Source of the DNA: Cornus controversa
Lineage: Eukaryota > Streptophyta > Magnoliopsida > Cornales > Cornaceae
Length of the DNA stretch: 64,000 nucleotides
Assembly: GCA_026545225.1 (NCBI GenBank)
Contig: CM048847.1
Location: forward strand, 3,224,001-3,288,000
Reading direction: 5' to 3'
Numbering within the stretch: position 1 is the stretch's first letter; each line of letters opens with the position of its first letter. Of this stretch, positions 26,300 to 39,955 are shown in pieces. Position numbers and translations under genes: made by a program. Below the pieces are notes generated by a model that saw only the letters and a list, made by a program, of their open reading frames with translations, made no database searches and was not told where the DNA came from.

Positions 26300-27870
26300 T
26301 ATGGAAAAAGAAACTTACGATTCTGATTATGGCACGACTTCTCAAGGAATGGGTTTTTGAATCAGAACAACTCAAACTAAACTTGTTTAAAATCCTTGAT
26401 AGCTTGGGAATTGTTTCTTTTACTTTTCCGGATGGTTGAAGTTGGCATAGAGCACCATACGGTTGTGATCATTCATGAGTGCAGCAAGGAATTACTATTT
26501 TTGATTCAGGATGTCCTGATGGTTGAATTTGGCATAAAGCAATGTATAATTCTAAGTATGGCACGATTTCACGTGGATTGGACTTTTCGAATCAGGACAA
26601 GTAAAACGAAACAAGTTCGAAACCGTTGTTGTCATTCTCTATTTTTCTGAACATCCAGATGGTCAATTCTAGCACAAAGCGCCATACGGTTGTCGTCATG
26701 CCTGATTATTACAAGCAATTGTTCTTTTCGACTCAGAACAACTCAAACAAACATGGATGAAGATCGGATCGACATGCTCGTCGTTTCTTTGGGATGCTTT
26801 GATGGTTTCATTTAGAAAAAAGCAGCGTACGATTAGTATTATGGCACGACTTCTCTTGGAATTCGGTTTTCGAATCAAAACAACTTAAATGAAACAAGTT
26901 TAAAATGGTCGGTATCTTGCTAATTGTTTCCTTTAGATGTCCAAACGGTCGAATTTGGAACGAAGCACCGAACGGTTGTGATGAAGATCGGATTGACATG
27001 TTCATCACTTCTTTTGGATGCTTTGATGGTCTAATATGGAAAAAAGAAACTTACGATTCTGATTATGGCACGACTTCTCAAGGAATGGGTTTTTGAATCA
27101 GAACAACTCAAACTAAACTTGTTAAAAATCCTTGATAGCTTGGGAATTGTTTCTTTTACTTTTCCAGATGGTTGAAGTTGGCATAGAGCACCATACGGTT
27201 GTGATCATTCATGAGTGCAGCAAGGAATTACTATTTTTGATTCAGGACGTCCTGATGGTTGAATTTGGCATAAAGCAATGTATAATTCTAAGTATGGCAC
27301 GATTTCACGTGGATTGGACTTTTCGAATCAGGACAAGTAAAACGAAACAAGTTCGAAACCGTTGTTGTCATTCTCTATTTTTCTGAACATCCAGATGGTC
27401 AATTCTAGCACAAAGTGCCATACGGTTGTTGTCGTGCCTGATTATTACAAGCAATTGTTCTTTTCGACTCAGAACAAGTCAAACAAACATGGATGAAGAT
27501 CGGATTGACATGCTCGTCGTTTCTTTGGGACGCTTTGATGGTTTCATTTAGAAAAAACCAGCGTACGATTAGTATTATGGCACGACTTCTCTTGGAATGT
27601 GGTTTTCGAATGAAAACAACTCAAATGAAACAAGTTTAAAATGGTCGGTAGCTTGCTAATTGTTTCCTTTAGATGTCCAAACGGTCGAACTTGGAACGAA
27701 GCACCATACGGTTGTGATGAAGATCGGATTGACATGTTCGTCACTTCTTTTGGATGCTTTGATGGTCTAATATGGAAAAAAGAAACTTACGATTCTGATT
27801 ATGGCATGACTTCTCAAGGAATGGGTTTTTGAATCAGAACAACTCAAACTAAACTTGTTTAAAATCCTTG
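26300..27870 (+). repeat. Third, partial copy of the 18-24 kb tetrameric block
   Basis: The variants ttttccggatgg (26424), tcgaatttggaacg (26950) and gatcggattgacatgctc (27.5 kb) recur in the same order as at 22.0-23.1 kb, offset by about 4415 bp (six monomers less one base). It is separated from the main block by the 24462-26142 segment. Confidence 0.7.
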
Positions 27871-29339
27871 ATAGCTTGGGAATTGTTTCTTTTACTTTTC
27901 CAGATGGTTGAAGTTGGCATAGAGCACCATACGGTTGTGATCATTCATGAGTGCAGCAAGGAATTACTATTTTTGATTCAGGACGTCCTGATGGTTGAAT
28001 TTGGCATAAAGCAATGTATAATTCTAAGTATGGCACGATTTCACGTGGATTGGACTTTTCGAATCAGGACAAGTAAAACGAAACAAGTTCGAAACCGTTG
28101 TTGTCATTCTCTATTTTTCTGAACATCCAGATGGTCAATTCTAGCACAAAGCGCCATACGGTTGTCGTCATGCCTGATTATTACAAGCAATTGTTCTTTT
28201 CGACTCAGAACAACTCAAACAAACATGGATGAAGATCGGATCGACATGCTCGTCGTTTCTTTGGGATGCTTTGATGGTTTCATTTAGAAAAAAGCAGCGT
28301 ACGATTAGTATTATGCCACGACTTCTCTTGGAATTCGGTTTTCGAATCAAAACAACTCAAATGAAACAAGTTTAAAATGGTCGGTAGCTTGCTAATTGTT
28401 TCCTTTAGATGTCCAAACGGTCGAACTTGGAACGAAGCACCATACGGTTGTGATGAAGATCGGATTGACATGTTCGTCACTTCTTTTGGATGCTTTGATG
28501 GTCTAATATGGAAAAAAGAAACTTACGATTCTGATTATGGCACGACTTCTCAAGGAATGGGTTTTTGAATCAGAACAACTCAAACTAAACTTGTTGAAAA
28601 TCCTTGATAGCTTGGGAATTGTTTCTTTTACTTTTCCAGATGGTTGAAGTTGGCATAGAGCACCATACGGTTGTGATCATTCATGAGTGCAGCAAGGAAT
28701 TACTATTTTTGATTCAGGACGTCCTGATGGTTGAATTTGGCATAAAGCAATGTATAATTCTAAGTATGGCACGATTTCACGTGGATTGGACTTTTCGAAT
28801 CAGGACAAGTAAAACGAAACAAGTTCGAAACCGTTGTTGTCATTCTCTATTTTTCTGAACATCCAGATGGTCAATTCTAGCACAAAGCGCCATACGGTTG
28901 TCGTCATGCCTGATTATTACAAGCAATTGTTCTTTTCGACTCAGAACAACTCAAACAAACATGGATGAAGATCGGATCGACATGCTCGTCGTTTCTTTGG
29001 GATGCTTTGATGGTTTCATTTAGAAAAAAGCAGCGTACGATTAGTATTATGGCACGACTTCTCTTGGAATTCGGTTTTCGAATCAAAACAACTCAAATGA
29101 AACAACTTTAAAATGGTCAGTAGCTTGCTAATTGTTTCCTTTAGATGTCCAAACGGTCGAACTTGGAACGAAGCACCATACGGTTGTGATGAAGATCGGA
29201 TTGACATGTTCGTCACTTATTTTGGATGCTTTGATGGTCTAATTTGGAAAAAAGAAACTTACGATTCTGATTATGGCACGACTTCTCAAGGAATGGGTTT
29301 TTGAATCAGAACAACTCAAACTAAACTTGTTTAAAATCA

Positions 29340-32300
29340 TCGATAGCTTGGGAATTGTTTCTTTTACTTGTCCAGATGGTTGAAGTTGGCATAGAGCATC
29401 ATACGGTTGTGATCATTCATGAGTGCAGCATGGAATTACTCTTTTCGATTCAGGACGTCCTGATGGTTGAATTTGGCATAAAGCAATGTATAATTCTAAG
29501 TATGGCACGATTTCACGTGGATTGGACTTTTCGAATCAGGACAAGTAAAACGAAATAAGTTCGAAACCGTTGTTGTCCTTCTCTATTTTTCTGAACATCC
29601 AGATGGTCAATTCTAGCACAAAGCGCCATACGGTTGTCGTCATGCTTGATTATTACAAGCAATTGTTCTTTTCGACTCAGAACAACTCAAACAAACATGG
29701 ATGAAGATCGGATCGACATGCTCGTCGTTTCTTTGGGATGCTTTGATGGTTTCATTTAGAAAAAAGCAGCGTACGATTAGTATTATGGCACGACTTCTCT
29801 TGGAATTCGGTTTTCGAATCAAAACAACTCAAATGAAACAAGTTTAAAATGGTCGGTAGCTTGCTAATTGTTTCCTTTAGATGTCCAAACGGTCGAACTT
29901 GGAACGAAGCACCATACGGTTGTGATGAAGATCGGATTGACATGTTCGTCACTTATTTTGGATGCTTTGATGGTCTAATTTGGAAAAAAGAAACTTACGA
30001 TTCTGATTATGGCACGACTTCTCAAGGAATGGGTTTTTGAATCAGAACAACTCAAACTAAACTTGTTTAAAATCATCGATAGCTTGGGAATTGTTTCTTT
30101 TACTTGTCCAGATGGTTGAAGTTGGCATAGAGCATCATACGGTTGTGATCATTCATGAGTGCAGCATGGAATTACTCTTTTCGATTCAGGACGTCCTGAT
30201 GGTTGAATTTGGCATAAAGCAATGTATAATTCTAAGTATGGCACGATTTCACGTGGATTGGACTTTTCGAATCAGGACAAGTAAAACGAAACAAGTTCGA
30301 AACCGTTGTTGTCCTTCTCTATTTTTCTGAACATCCAGATGGTCAATTCTAGCACAAAGCGCCATACGGTTGTCGTCATGCCTGATTATTACAAGCAATT
30401 GTTCTTTTCGACTCAGAACAACTCAAACAAACATGGATGAAGATCGGATCGACATGCTCGTCGTTTCTTTGGGATGCTTTGATGGTTTCATTTAGAAAAA
30501 AGCAGCGTACGATTAGTATTATGGCACGACTTCTCTTGGAATTCGGTTTTCGAATCAAAACAACTCAAATGAAACAAGTTTAAAATGGTCGGTAGCTTGC
30601 TAATTGTTTCCTTTAGATGTCCAAACGGTCGAACTTGGAACGAAGCACCATACGGTTGTGATGAAGATCGGATTGACATGTTCGTCACTTATTTTGGATG
30701 CTTTGATGGTCTAATTTGGAAAAAAGAAACTTACGATTCTGATTATGCCACGACTTCTCAAGGAATGGGTTTTTGAATCAGAACAACTCAAACTAAACTT
30801 GTTTAAAATCATCGATAGCTTGGGAATTGTTTCTTTTACTTGTCCAGATGGTTGAAGTTGGCATAGAGCATCATACGGTTGTGATCATTCATGAGTGCAG
30901 CATGGAATTACTCTTTTCGATTCAGGACGTCCTGATGGTTGAATTTGGCATAAAGCAATGTATAATTCTAAGTATGGCACGATTTCACGTGGATTGGACT
31001 TTTCGAATCAGGACAAGTAAAACGAAACAAGTTCGAAACCGTTGTTGTCATTCTCTATTTTTCTGAACATCCAGATGGTCAATTCTAGCACAAAGCGCCA
31101 TACGGTTGTCGTCATGCCTGATTATTACAAGCAATTGTTCTTTTCGACTCAGAACAACTCAAACAAACATGGATGAAGATCGGATCGACATGCTCGTCGT
31201 TTCTTTGGGATGCTTTGATGGTTTCATTTAGAAAAAAGCAGCGTACGATTAGTATTATGCCACGACTTCTCTTGGAATTCGGTTTTTGAATCAAAACAAC
31301 TCAAATGAAACAAGTTTAAAATGGTCGGTAGCTTGCTAATTGTTTCCTTTAGATGTCCAAACGGTCGAACTTGGAACGAAGCACCATACGGTTGTGATGA
31401 AGATCGGATTGACATGTTCGTCACTTCTTTTGGATGCTTTGATGGTCTAATATGGAAAAAAGAAACTTACGATTCTGATTATGGCACGACTTCTCAAGGA
31501 ATGGGTTTTTGAATCAGAACAACTCAAACTAAACTTGTTGAAAATCCTTGATAGCTTGGGAATTGTTTCTTTTACTTTTCCAGATGGTTGAAGTTGGCAT
31601 AGAGCACCATACGGTTGTGATCATTCATGAGTGCAGCAAGGAATTACTATTTTTGATTCAGGACGTCCTGATGGTTGAATTTGGCATAAAGCAATGTATA
31701 ATTCTAAGTATGGCACGATTTCACGTGGATTGGACTTTTCGAATCAGGACAAGTAAAACGAAACAAGTTCGAAACCGTTGTTGTCCTTCTCTATTTTTCT
31801 GAACATCCAGATGGTCAATTCTAGCACAAAGCGCCATACGGTTGTCGTCATGCCTGATTATTACAAGCAATTGTTCTTTTCGACTCAGAACAACTCAAAC
31901 AAACATGGATGAAGATCGGATCGACATGCTCGTCGTTTCTTTGGGATGCTTTGATGGTTTCATTTAGAAAAAAGCAGCGTACGATTAGTATTATGGCACG
32001 ACTTCTCTTGGAATTCGGTTTTCGAATCAAAACAACTCAAATGAAACAAGTTTAAAATGGTCGGTAGCTTGCTAATTGTTTCCTTTAGATGTCCAAACGG
32101 TCGAACTTGGAACGAAGCACCATACGGTTGTGATGAAGATCGGATTGACATGTTCGTCACTTATTTTGGATGCTTTGATGGTCTAATTTGGAAAAAAGAA
32201 ACTTACGATTCTGATTATGGCACGACTTCTCAAGGAATGGGTTTTTGAATCAGAACAACTCAAACTAAACTTGTTTAAAATCATCGATAGCTTGGGAATT

Positions 32301-33740
32301 GTTTCTTTTACTTGTCCAGATGGTTGAAGTTGGCATAGAGCATCATACGGTTGTGATCATTCATGAGTGCAGCATGGAATTACTCTTTTCGATTCAGGAC
32401 GTCCTGATGGTTGAATTTGGCATAAAGCAATGTATAATTCTAAGTATGGCACGATTTCACGTGGATTGGACTTTTCGAATCAGGACAAGTAAAACGAAAC
32501 AAGTTCGAAACCGTTGTTGTCCTTCTCTATTTTTCTGAACATCCAGATGGTCAATTCTAGCACAAAGCGCCATACGGTTGTCGTCATGCCTGATTATTAC
32601 AAGCAATTGTTCTTTTCGACTCAGAACAACTCAAACAAACATGGATGAAGATCGGATCGACATGCTCGTCGTTTCTTTGGGATGCTTTGATGGTTTCATT
32701 TAGAAAAAAGCAGCGTACGATTAGTATTATGGCACGACTTCTCTTGGAATTCGGTTTTCGAATCAAAACAACTCAAATGAAACAAGTTTAAAATGGTCGG
32801 TAGCTTGCTAATTGTTTCCTTTAGATGTCCAAACGGTCGAACTTGGAACGAAGCACCATACGGTTGTGATGAAGATCGGATTGACATGTTCGTCACTTAT
32901 TTTGGATGCTTTGATGGTCTAATTTGGAAAAAAGAAACTTACGATTCTGATTATGGCACGACTTCTCAAGGAATGGGTTTTTGAATCAGAACAACTCAAA
33001 CTAAACTTGTTTAAAATCATCGATAGCTTGGGAATTGTTTCTTTTACTTGTCCAGATGGTTGAAGTTGGCATAGAGCATCATACGGTTGTGATCATTCAT
33101 GAGTGCAGCATGGAATTACTCTTTTCGATTCAGGACGTCCTGATGGTTGAATTTGGCATAAAGCAATGTATAATTCTAAGTATGGCACGATTTCACGTGG
33201 ATTGGACTTTTCGAATCAGGACAAGTAAAACGAAACAAGTTCGAAACCGTTGTTGTCATTCTCTATTTTTCTGAACATCCAGATGGTCAATTCTAGCACA
33301 AAGCGCCATACGGTTGTCGTCATGCCTGATTATTACAAGCAATTGTTCTTTTCGACTCAGAACAACTCAAACAAACATGGATGAAGATCGGATCGACATG
33401 CTCGTCGTTTCTTTGGGATGCTTTGATGGTTTCATTTAGAAAAAAGCAGCGTACGATTAGTATTATGCCACGACTTCTCTTGGAATTCGGTTTTCGAATC
33501 AAAACAACTCAAATGAAACAAGTTTAAAATGGTCGGTAGCTTGCTAATTGTTTCCTTTAGATGTCCAAACGGTCGAACTTGGAACGAAGCACCATACGGT
33601 TGTGATGAAGATCGGATTGACATGTTCGTCACTTCTTTTGGATGCTTTGATGGTCTAATATGGAAAAAAGAAACTTACGATTCTGATTATGGCACGACTT
33701 CTCAAGGAATGGGTTTTTGAATCAGAACAACTCAAACTAA
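29340..33740 (+). repeat. Trimeric higher-order repeat (2208 bp) in the left arm
   Basis: Monomers at 29849, 30585, 32057 and 32793 carry cacttattttgg, ctaatttggaaa, aaaatcatcgatagc, ttacttgtccag, gagcatcatacgg, gcagcatggaatt and ttactcttttcg. Monomers at 31321 and 33529 lack them. The pattern repeats with a 2208-bp offset. The same variants start at 29113, so this linked set spread through at least five monomers. Confidence 0.8.
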
Positions 33741-36700
33741 ACTTGTTTAAAATCCTTGATCGCTTGGGAATTGTTTCTTTTACTTTTCCAGATGGTTGAA
33801 GTTGGCATAGAGCACCATACGGTTGTGATCATTCATGAGTGCAGCAAGGAATTACTATTTTTGATTCAGGATGTCCTGATGGTTGAATTTGGCATAAAGC
33901 AATGTATAATTCTAAGTATGGCACGATTTCACGTGGATTGGACTTTTCGAATCAGGACAAGTAAAACGAAACAAGTTCGAAACCGTTGTTGTCATTCTCT
34001 ATTTTTCTGAACATCCAGATGGTCAATTCTAGCACAAAGCGCCATACGGTTGTCGTCATGCCTGATTATTACAAGCAATTATTCTTTTCAACTCAGAACA
34101 ACTCAAACAAACATGGATGAAGATCGGATCGACATGCTCGTCGTTTCTTTGGGATGCTTTGATGGTTTCATTTAGAAAATAGCAGCGTACGATTAGTATT
34201 ATGGCACGACTTCTCTTGGAATTCGGTTTTCGAATCAAAACAACTCAAATGAAACAAGTTTAAAATGGTCGGTAGCTTGCTAATTGTTTCCTTTAGATGT
34301 CCAAACGGTCGAACTTGGAACGAAGCACCGTACGGTTGTGATGAAGATCGGATTGACATGTTCATCACTTCTTTTGGATGCTTTGATGGTCTAATATGGA
34401 AAAAAGAAACTTACGATTCTGATTATGGCATGACTTCTCAAGGAATGGGTTTTTGAATCAGAACAACTCAAACTAAACTTGTTTAAAATCCTTGATAGCT
34501 TGGGAATTGTTTCTTTTACTTTTCCAGATGGTTGAAGTTGGCATAGAGCACCATACGGTTGTGATCATTCATGAGTGCAGCAAGGAATTACTATTTTTGA
34601 TTCAGGATGTCCTGATGGTTGAATTTGGCGTAAAGCAATGTATAATTCTAAGTATGGCACGATTTCACATGGATTGGACTTTTCGAATCAGGACAAGTAA
34701 AATGAAACAAGTTTGAAATCGTTGGTGTCATTCTCTATTTTTCTGAACATCCAGATGGTCAATTCTAGCACAAAGCGCCATACGGTTGTCGTCATGCCTG
34801 ATTATTACAAGCAATTGTTCTTTTCGACTCAGAACAACTCAAACAAACATGGATGAAGATCGGATCGACATGCTCGTCATTTCTTTGGGACGCTTTGATG
34901 GTTTCATTTAGAAAAAAGCAGCGTATGATTAGTATTATGGCACGACTTCTCTTGGAATTCGGTTTTCGAATCAAAACAACTCAAATGAAACAAGTTTAAA
35001 ATGGTCGGTAGCTTGCTAATTGTTTCCTTTAGATGTCCAAACGGTCGAACTTGGAACGAAGCACCATACGGTTGTGATGAAGATCGGATTGACATGTTTG
35101 TCACTTCTTTTGGATGCTTTGATGGTCTAATATGGAAAAAAGAAACTTACGATTCTGATTATGGCACGACTTCTCAAGGAATGGGTTTTTGAATCAGAAC
35201 AACTCAAACTAAACTTGTTTAAAATCCTTGATAGCTTGGGAATTGTTTCTTTTACTTTTCCAGATGGTTGAAGTTGGCATAGAGCACCATACGGTTGTGA
35301 TCATTCATGAGTGCAGCAAGGAATTACTATTTTTGATTCAGGACGTCCTGATGGTTGAATTTGGCATAAAGCAATGTATAATTCTAAGTATGGCACGATT
35401 TCACGTGGATTGGACTTTTCGAATCAGGACAAGTAAAACGAAACAAGTTCGAAACCGTTGTTGTCATTCTCTATTTTTCTGAACATCCAGATGGTCAATT
35501 CTAGCACAAAGCGCCATACGGTTGTCGTCATGCCTGATTATTACAAGCAATTGTTCTTTTCGACTCAGAACAACTCAAACAAACATGGATGAAGATCGGA
35601 TCGACATGCTCGTCGTTTCTTTGGGATGCTTTGATGGTTTCATTTAGAAAAAAGCAGCGTACGATTAGTATTATGGCACGACTTCTCTTGGAATTCGGTT
35701 TTCGAATCAAAACAACTCAAATGAAACAAGTTTAAAATGGTCGGTAGCTTGCTAATTGTTTCCTTTAGATGTCCAAACGGTCGAACTTGGAACGAAGCAC
35801 CATACGGTTGTGATGAAGATCGGATTGACATGTTCGTCACTTCTTTTGGATGCTTTGATGGTCTAATATGGAAAAAAGAAACTTACGATTCTGATTATGG
35901 CACGACTTCTCAAGGAATGGGTTTTTGAATCAGAACAACTCAAACTAAACTTGTTTAAAATCCTTGATAGCTTGGGAATTGTTTCTTTTACTTTTCCAGA
36001 TGGTTGAAGTTGGCATAGAGCACCATACGATTGTGATCATTCATGAGTGCAGCAAGGAATTACTATTTTTGATTCAGGATGTCCTGATGGTTGAATTTGG
36101 CATAAAGCAATGTATAATTCTAAGTATGGCACGATTTCACGTGGATGGGACTTTTCGAATCAGGACAAGTAAAACGAAACAAGTTTGAAATCGTTGTTGT
36201 CATTCCCTATTTTTCTGAACATCCAGATGGTCAATTCTAGCACAAAGCGCCATACGGTTGTCGTCATGCCTGATTATTACAAGCAATTATTCTTTTCGAC
36301 TCAGAACAACTCAAACAAACATGGATGAAGATCGGATCGACATGCTCGTCGTTTCTTTGGGATGCTTTGATGGTTTCATTTAGAAAATAGCAGCGTACGA
36401 TTAGTATTATGGCACGACTTCTCTCAGAATGCGGTTTTCGAATCAAAACAACTCAAATGAAACAAGTTTAAAATGGTCGGTAGCTTGCTAATTGTTTCCT
36501 TTAGATGTCCAAACGGTCGAACTTGGAATGAAGCACCGTACGGTTGTGATGAAGATCGGATTGACATGTTCGTCACTTCTTTTGGATGCTTTGATGGTCT
36601 AATATGGAAAAAAGAAACTTACGATTCTGATTATGGCACGACTTCTCAAGGAATGGGTTTTTGAATCAGAACAACTCAAACTAAACTTGTTTCAAAATCC

Positions 36701-37800
36701 TTGATAGCTTGGGAATTGTTTCTTTTACTTTTCCAGATGGTTGAAGTTGGCATAGAGCACCATACGGTTGTGATCATTCATGAGTGCAGCAAGGAATTTA
36801 CTATTTTTGATTCAGGATGTCCTGATGGTTGAATTTGGCATAAAGCAATGTATAATTCTAAGTATGGCACGATTTCACGTGGATTGGACTTTTCGAATCA
36901 GGACAAGTAAAACGAAACAAGTTCGAAACCGTTGTTGTCATTCTCTATTTTTCTGAACATCCAGATGGTCAATTCTAGCACAAATCGCCATACGGTTGTC
37001 GTCATTCCTGATTATTACAAGCAATTGTTCTTTTCGACTCAGAACAAGTCAAACAAACATGGATGAAGATCGGATCGACATGCTCGTCGTTTCTTTGGGA
37101 CGCTTTGATGGTTTCATTTAGAAAAAAACAGCGTACGATTAGTATTATGGCACGACTTCTCTTGGAATGCGATTTTCGAATCAAAACAACTCAAATGAAA
37201 CAAGTTTAAAATGGTCGGTAGCTTGCTAATTGTTTCCTTTAGATGTCCAAACGGTCGAACTTGGAACGAAGCACCATACGGTTGTGATGAAGATCGGATT
37301 GACATGTTCATCACTTCTTTTGGATGCTTTGATGGTCTAATATGGAAAAAAGAAACTTACGATTTTGATTATGGCACGACTTCTCAAGGAATGGGTTTTT
37401 GAATCAGAACAACTCAAACTAAACTTGTTTAAAATCCTTGATAGCTTGGGAATTGTTTCTTTTACTTTTCCAGATGGTTGAAGTTGGCATAGAGCACCAT
37501 ACGGTTGTGATCATTCATGAGTGCAGCAAGGAATTACTATTTTTGATTCAGGATGTCCTGATGGTTGAATTTGGCATAAAGCAATGTATAATTCTAAGTA
37601 TGGCACGATTTCACGTGGATTGGACTTTTCGAATCAGGACAAGTAAAACGAAACAAGTTCGAAACCGTTGTTGTCATTCTCTATTTTTCTGAACATCCAG
37701 ATGGTCAATTCTAGCACAAAGCGCCATACGGTTGTCGTCATGCCTGATTATTACAAGCAATTGTTCTTTTCGACTCAGAACAACTCAAACAAACATGGAT

Positions 37801-38030
37801 GAAGGTCGGATCGACATGCTCGTCGTTTCTTTGGGACGCTTTGATGCTTTTGATTTAGAAAAAAAGCATCGTACGATTAGTATTATGGTACGACTTCTCT
37901 GGGAATGTGATTTTCTAATCAAAATAACTCAAATGAAACAATTTTAAAATGGTTGGTAGCTTGCTAATTGTTTCCGCTAGATGTCCAAACGGTCGAATTT
38001 GGAACAAAGCACCATACGGTTGTGATAAAG
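37801..38030 (+). repeat. Divergent satellite sub-type, copy 2
   Basis: It carries the linked variants of the divergent sub-type (gaaggtcgg, aaaagcatcgtacg, tttccgctagatg, gaacaaagcacc). It is the last complete segment of its kind before the insertion and lies about 400 bp to its left. Confidence 0.8.
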
Positions 38031-38404
38031 TTCGGATTGACATGTTCGTCACTTCTTTTGGATGCTTTGATGGTCTAATATGGAAAAAAGAAACTTACGA
38101 TTCTGATTATGGCACGACTTCTCAAGGAATGGGTTTTTGAATCAGAACAACTCAAACTAAACTTGTTTAAAATCCTTGATAGCTTGGGAATTGTTTCTTT
38201 TACTTTTCCAGATGGTTGAAGTTGGCATAGAGCACCATACGGTTGTGATCATTCATGAGTGCAGCAAGGAATTACTATTTTTGATTCAGGATGTCCTGAT
38301 GGTTGAATTTGGCATAAAGCAATGTATAATTCTAAGTATGGCACGATTTCACGTGGATTGGACTTTTCGAATCAGGACAAGTAAAACGAAACAAGTTTGA
38401 AATC

Positions 38405-38409
38405 GTTGT
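38405..38409 (+). repeat. Target-site duplication, left copy (gttgt)
   Basis: Five satellite bases directly before the TGTCACG end of the insertion; the same five follow its other end. Five bases is the usual duplication made by LTR-retrotransposon integrases. The next satellite bases (tgtca) happen to match the start of the element, so the match can be read as up to 10 bp. Confidence 0.78.
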
Positions 38410-39573
38410 TGTCACGCCCCGATTCCCGAGGCCCAGAAACCGAGGTGTGAACCCCGTGAGATCGCCCTCACGACATAACCACGACCTGATCATGCAACCT
38501 CAATTTCCTATCATTTTTACGAAAATTGGGCATGACCCATTCTAAATAATCAACTCCTGGCATGATACACCTGTTTCACAATTTATATGGACACTTCTGG
38601 GCACGTGTCCCCCCAGCATTTATATCTAACAATAAATATGGACACTTCTGGGCCCGTGTCCCCCCAATATTTCTACAACATGCATAAACAATCATAAATA
38701 TACATGCATCAGTCCTTGAATGTCCGTATTAAATACATACATCACATGAATAAATACAATTGAAGGAACTGAATCAATATAAATCGCTTTATACATTTAA
38801 TCCAAATGTAAAGCATCTATCTATCCACTATCCTGGATATACACTAGATTCTAAGGAGTCTAGATACTATCTCTGCAACCGGTGCTGTCAGTCCCCCTAA
38901 CTAACTCCAAAACCAGCAATACCTGCAAAACCTGGGAGGGGGTGAGCTCAAAGGCCCAACAAGGTATGTAGAACCATACTATCACCGCTGCAGCAGGTCG
39001 ATCCTCACATATTCTCAAAAATATACGTGCACTTAAATATATCATAATATTTAAGACCATGCTCTACCTAGCATGCATGAACCAACAATGTATATGGCTA
39101 CTCTAGCACATATGAACATACAAAATCTACTGCACATGATTTATAAGAATCAATTTTCAACATGCTTGAAAGCAGTAAACATTCAGCACCAATATGTATA
39201 TAGAACATATATGTCAACACATCTACATAACCGATGTAAATCAACCACTACATCTCCTACTCGTCAAGTAGCAATCCCAAATGCAATGAAGATGCATTTA
39301 AACCATACAACATGCGCAAAAGCAATAGATATCCAACATATATCATGTTCTGTCACAAACAACGCATATATAAGAATGCGTTAAACACAAAGCATGCTTC
39401 ACAATCGATAATGTAAGCAAGTTCACACACTTGTCTCTCTCTCGGCTCAACCTGATATCCTAACATGATTCTCAACTAATCATGTGACCTGGGACGCCTC
39501 CCACAACCATCTCACGACCTTGACCTACTCCGCCAATGTCATACTTCCGGGGCAATATTTTGGTTTGCCCATT

Positions 39574-39955
39574 GGTGATTAGACCATATCAGCACCGTCA
39601 CCAATTATTCGTTTACTCAAGGTGATTAGACCATATCAGCACCGTCACCGAGTATTAGGTGGCTCAAAGTGGTTAGACCATATCAGCACCGCCACTGAGC
39701 TTATTTTGACTCAAGATGATTAGACCATATCAGCACCGTCATCGAGTCTTAAATGGTTCAAGGTGGTTAGACCATTTCAGCACCGCCACCGAGTATTTAC
39801 CTACTCCAAGGTGGATAGACCACTGTCACCGAGTATTTACCTACTCCAAGGTGACATAACCGCTCCAACACCCTCACCGTGACCGAGTATTGACCTACTC
39901 TGGGTGATTTGCCTACTTTATGACCACAACCATACCCGAGTATTAACCTACTCTA
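39574..39955 (+). repeat. 47-bp minisatellite inside the long LTR
   Basis: Units beginning ggtgattagaccatatc start at 39574, 39621, 39668, 39715, 39762 and about 39810, a period of 47 bp (last step 48). More degenerate and shortened units follow to about 39955 (ggtgacataacc, gggtgatttgcc). Each unit ends with a caccgagtatt-like segment. Internal tandem repeats are common in long plant LTRs. I see no other function. Confidence 0.85.

Larger units (their letters stand above)
1..38409 (+). repeat. Satellite array, left arm (~52 monomers of ~736 bp)
   Basis: A continuous head-to-tail tandem array. The anchor atggtcggtagc and its variants recurs at 408, 1145, 1882, 2618, 3355, 4090, 4826 and so on to 37949, with spacing of 735-738 bp. 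All copies have one orientation and no foreign DNA interrupts this arm. Copies are very similar and differ mostly by single bases; rare 1-bp indels occur, for example near 3751, 12000, 26308 and 36692. The first base of the window is already inside a monomer, so the array continues to the left. Small open frames recur in both strands of every copy, but they overlap each other and cover no recognisable domain, so I treat the array as non-coding satellite. Centromeric or pericentromeric location is an inference from size and homogeneity only. Confidence 0.98.

Noticed and set aside
39574-39955. CRISPR-like array of direct repeats
   Set aside because: Units are contiguous and degenerate with no unique spacers, no cas genes and a eukaryotic context. 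It is a minisatellite.
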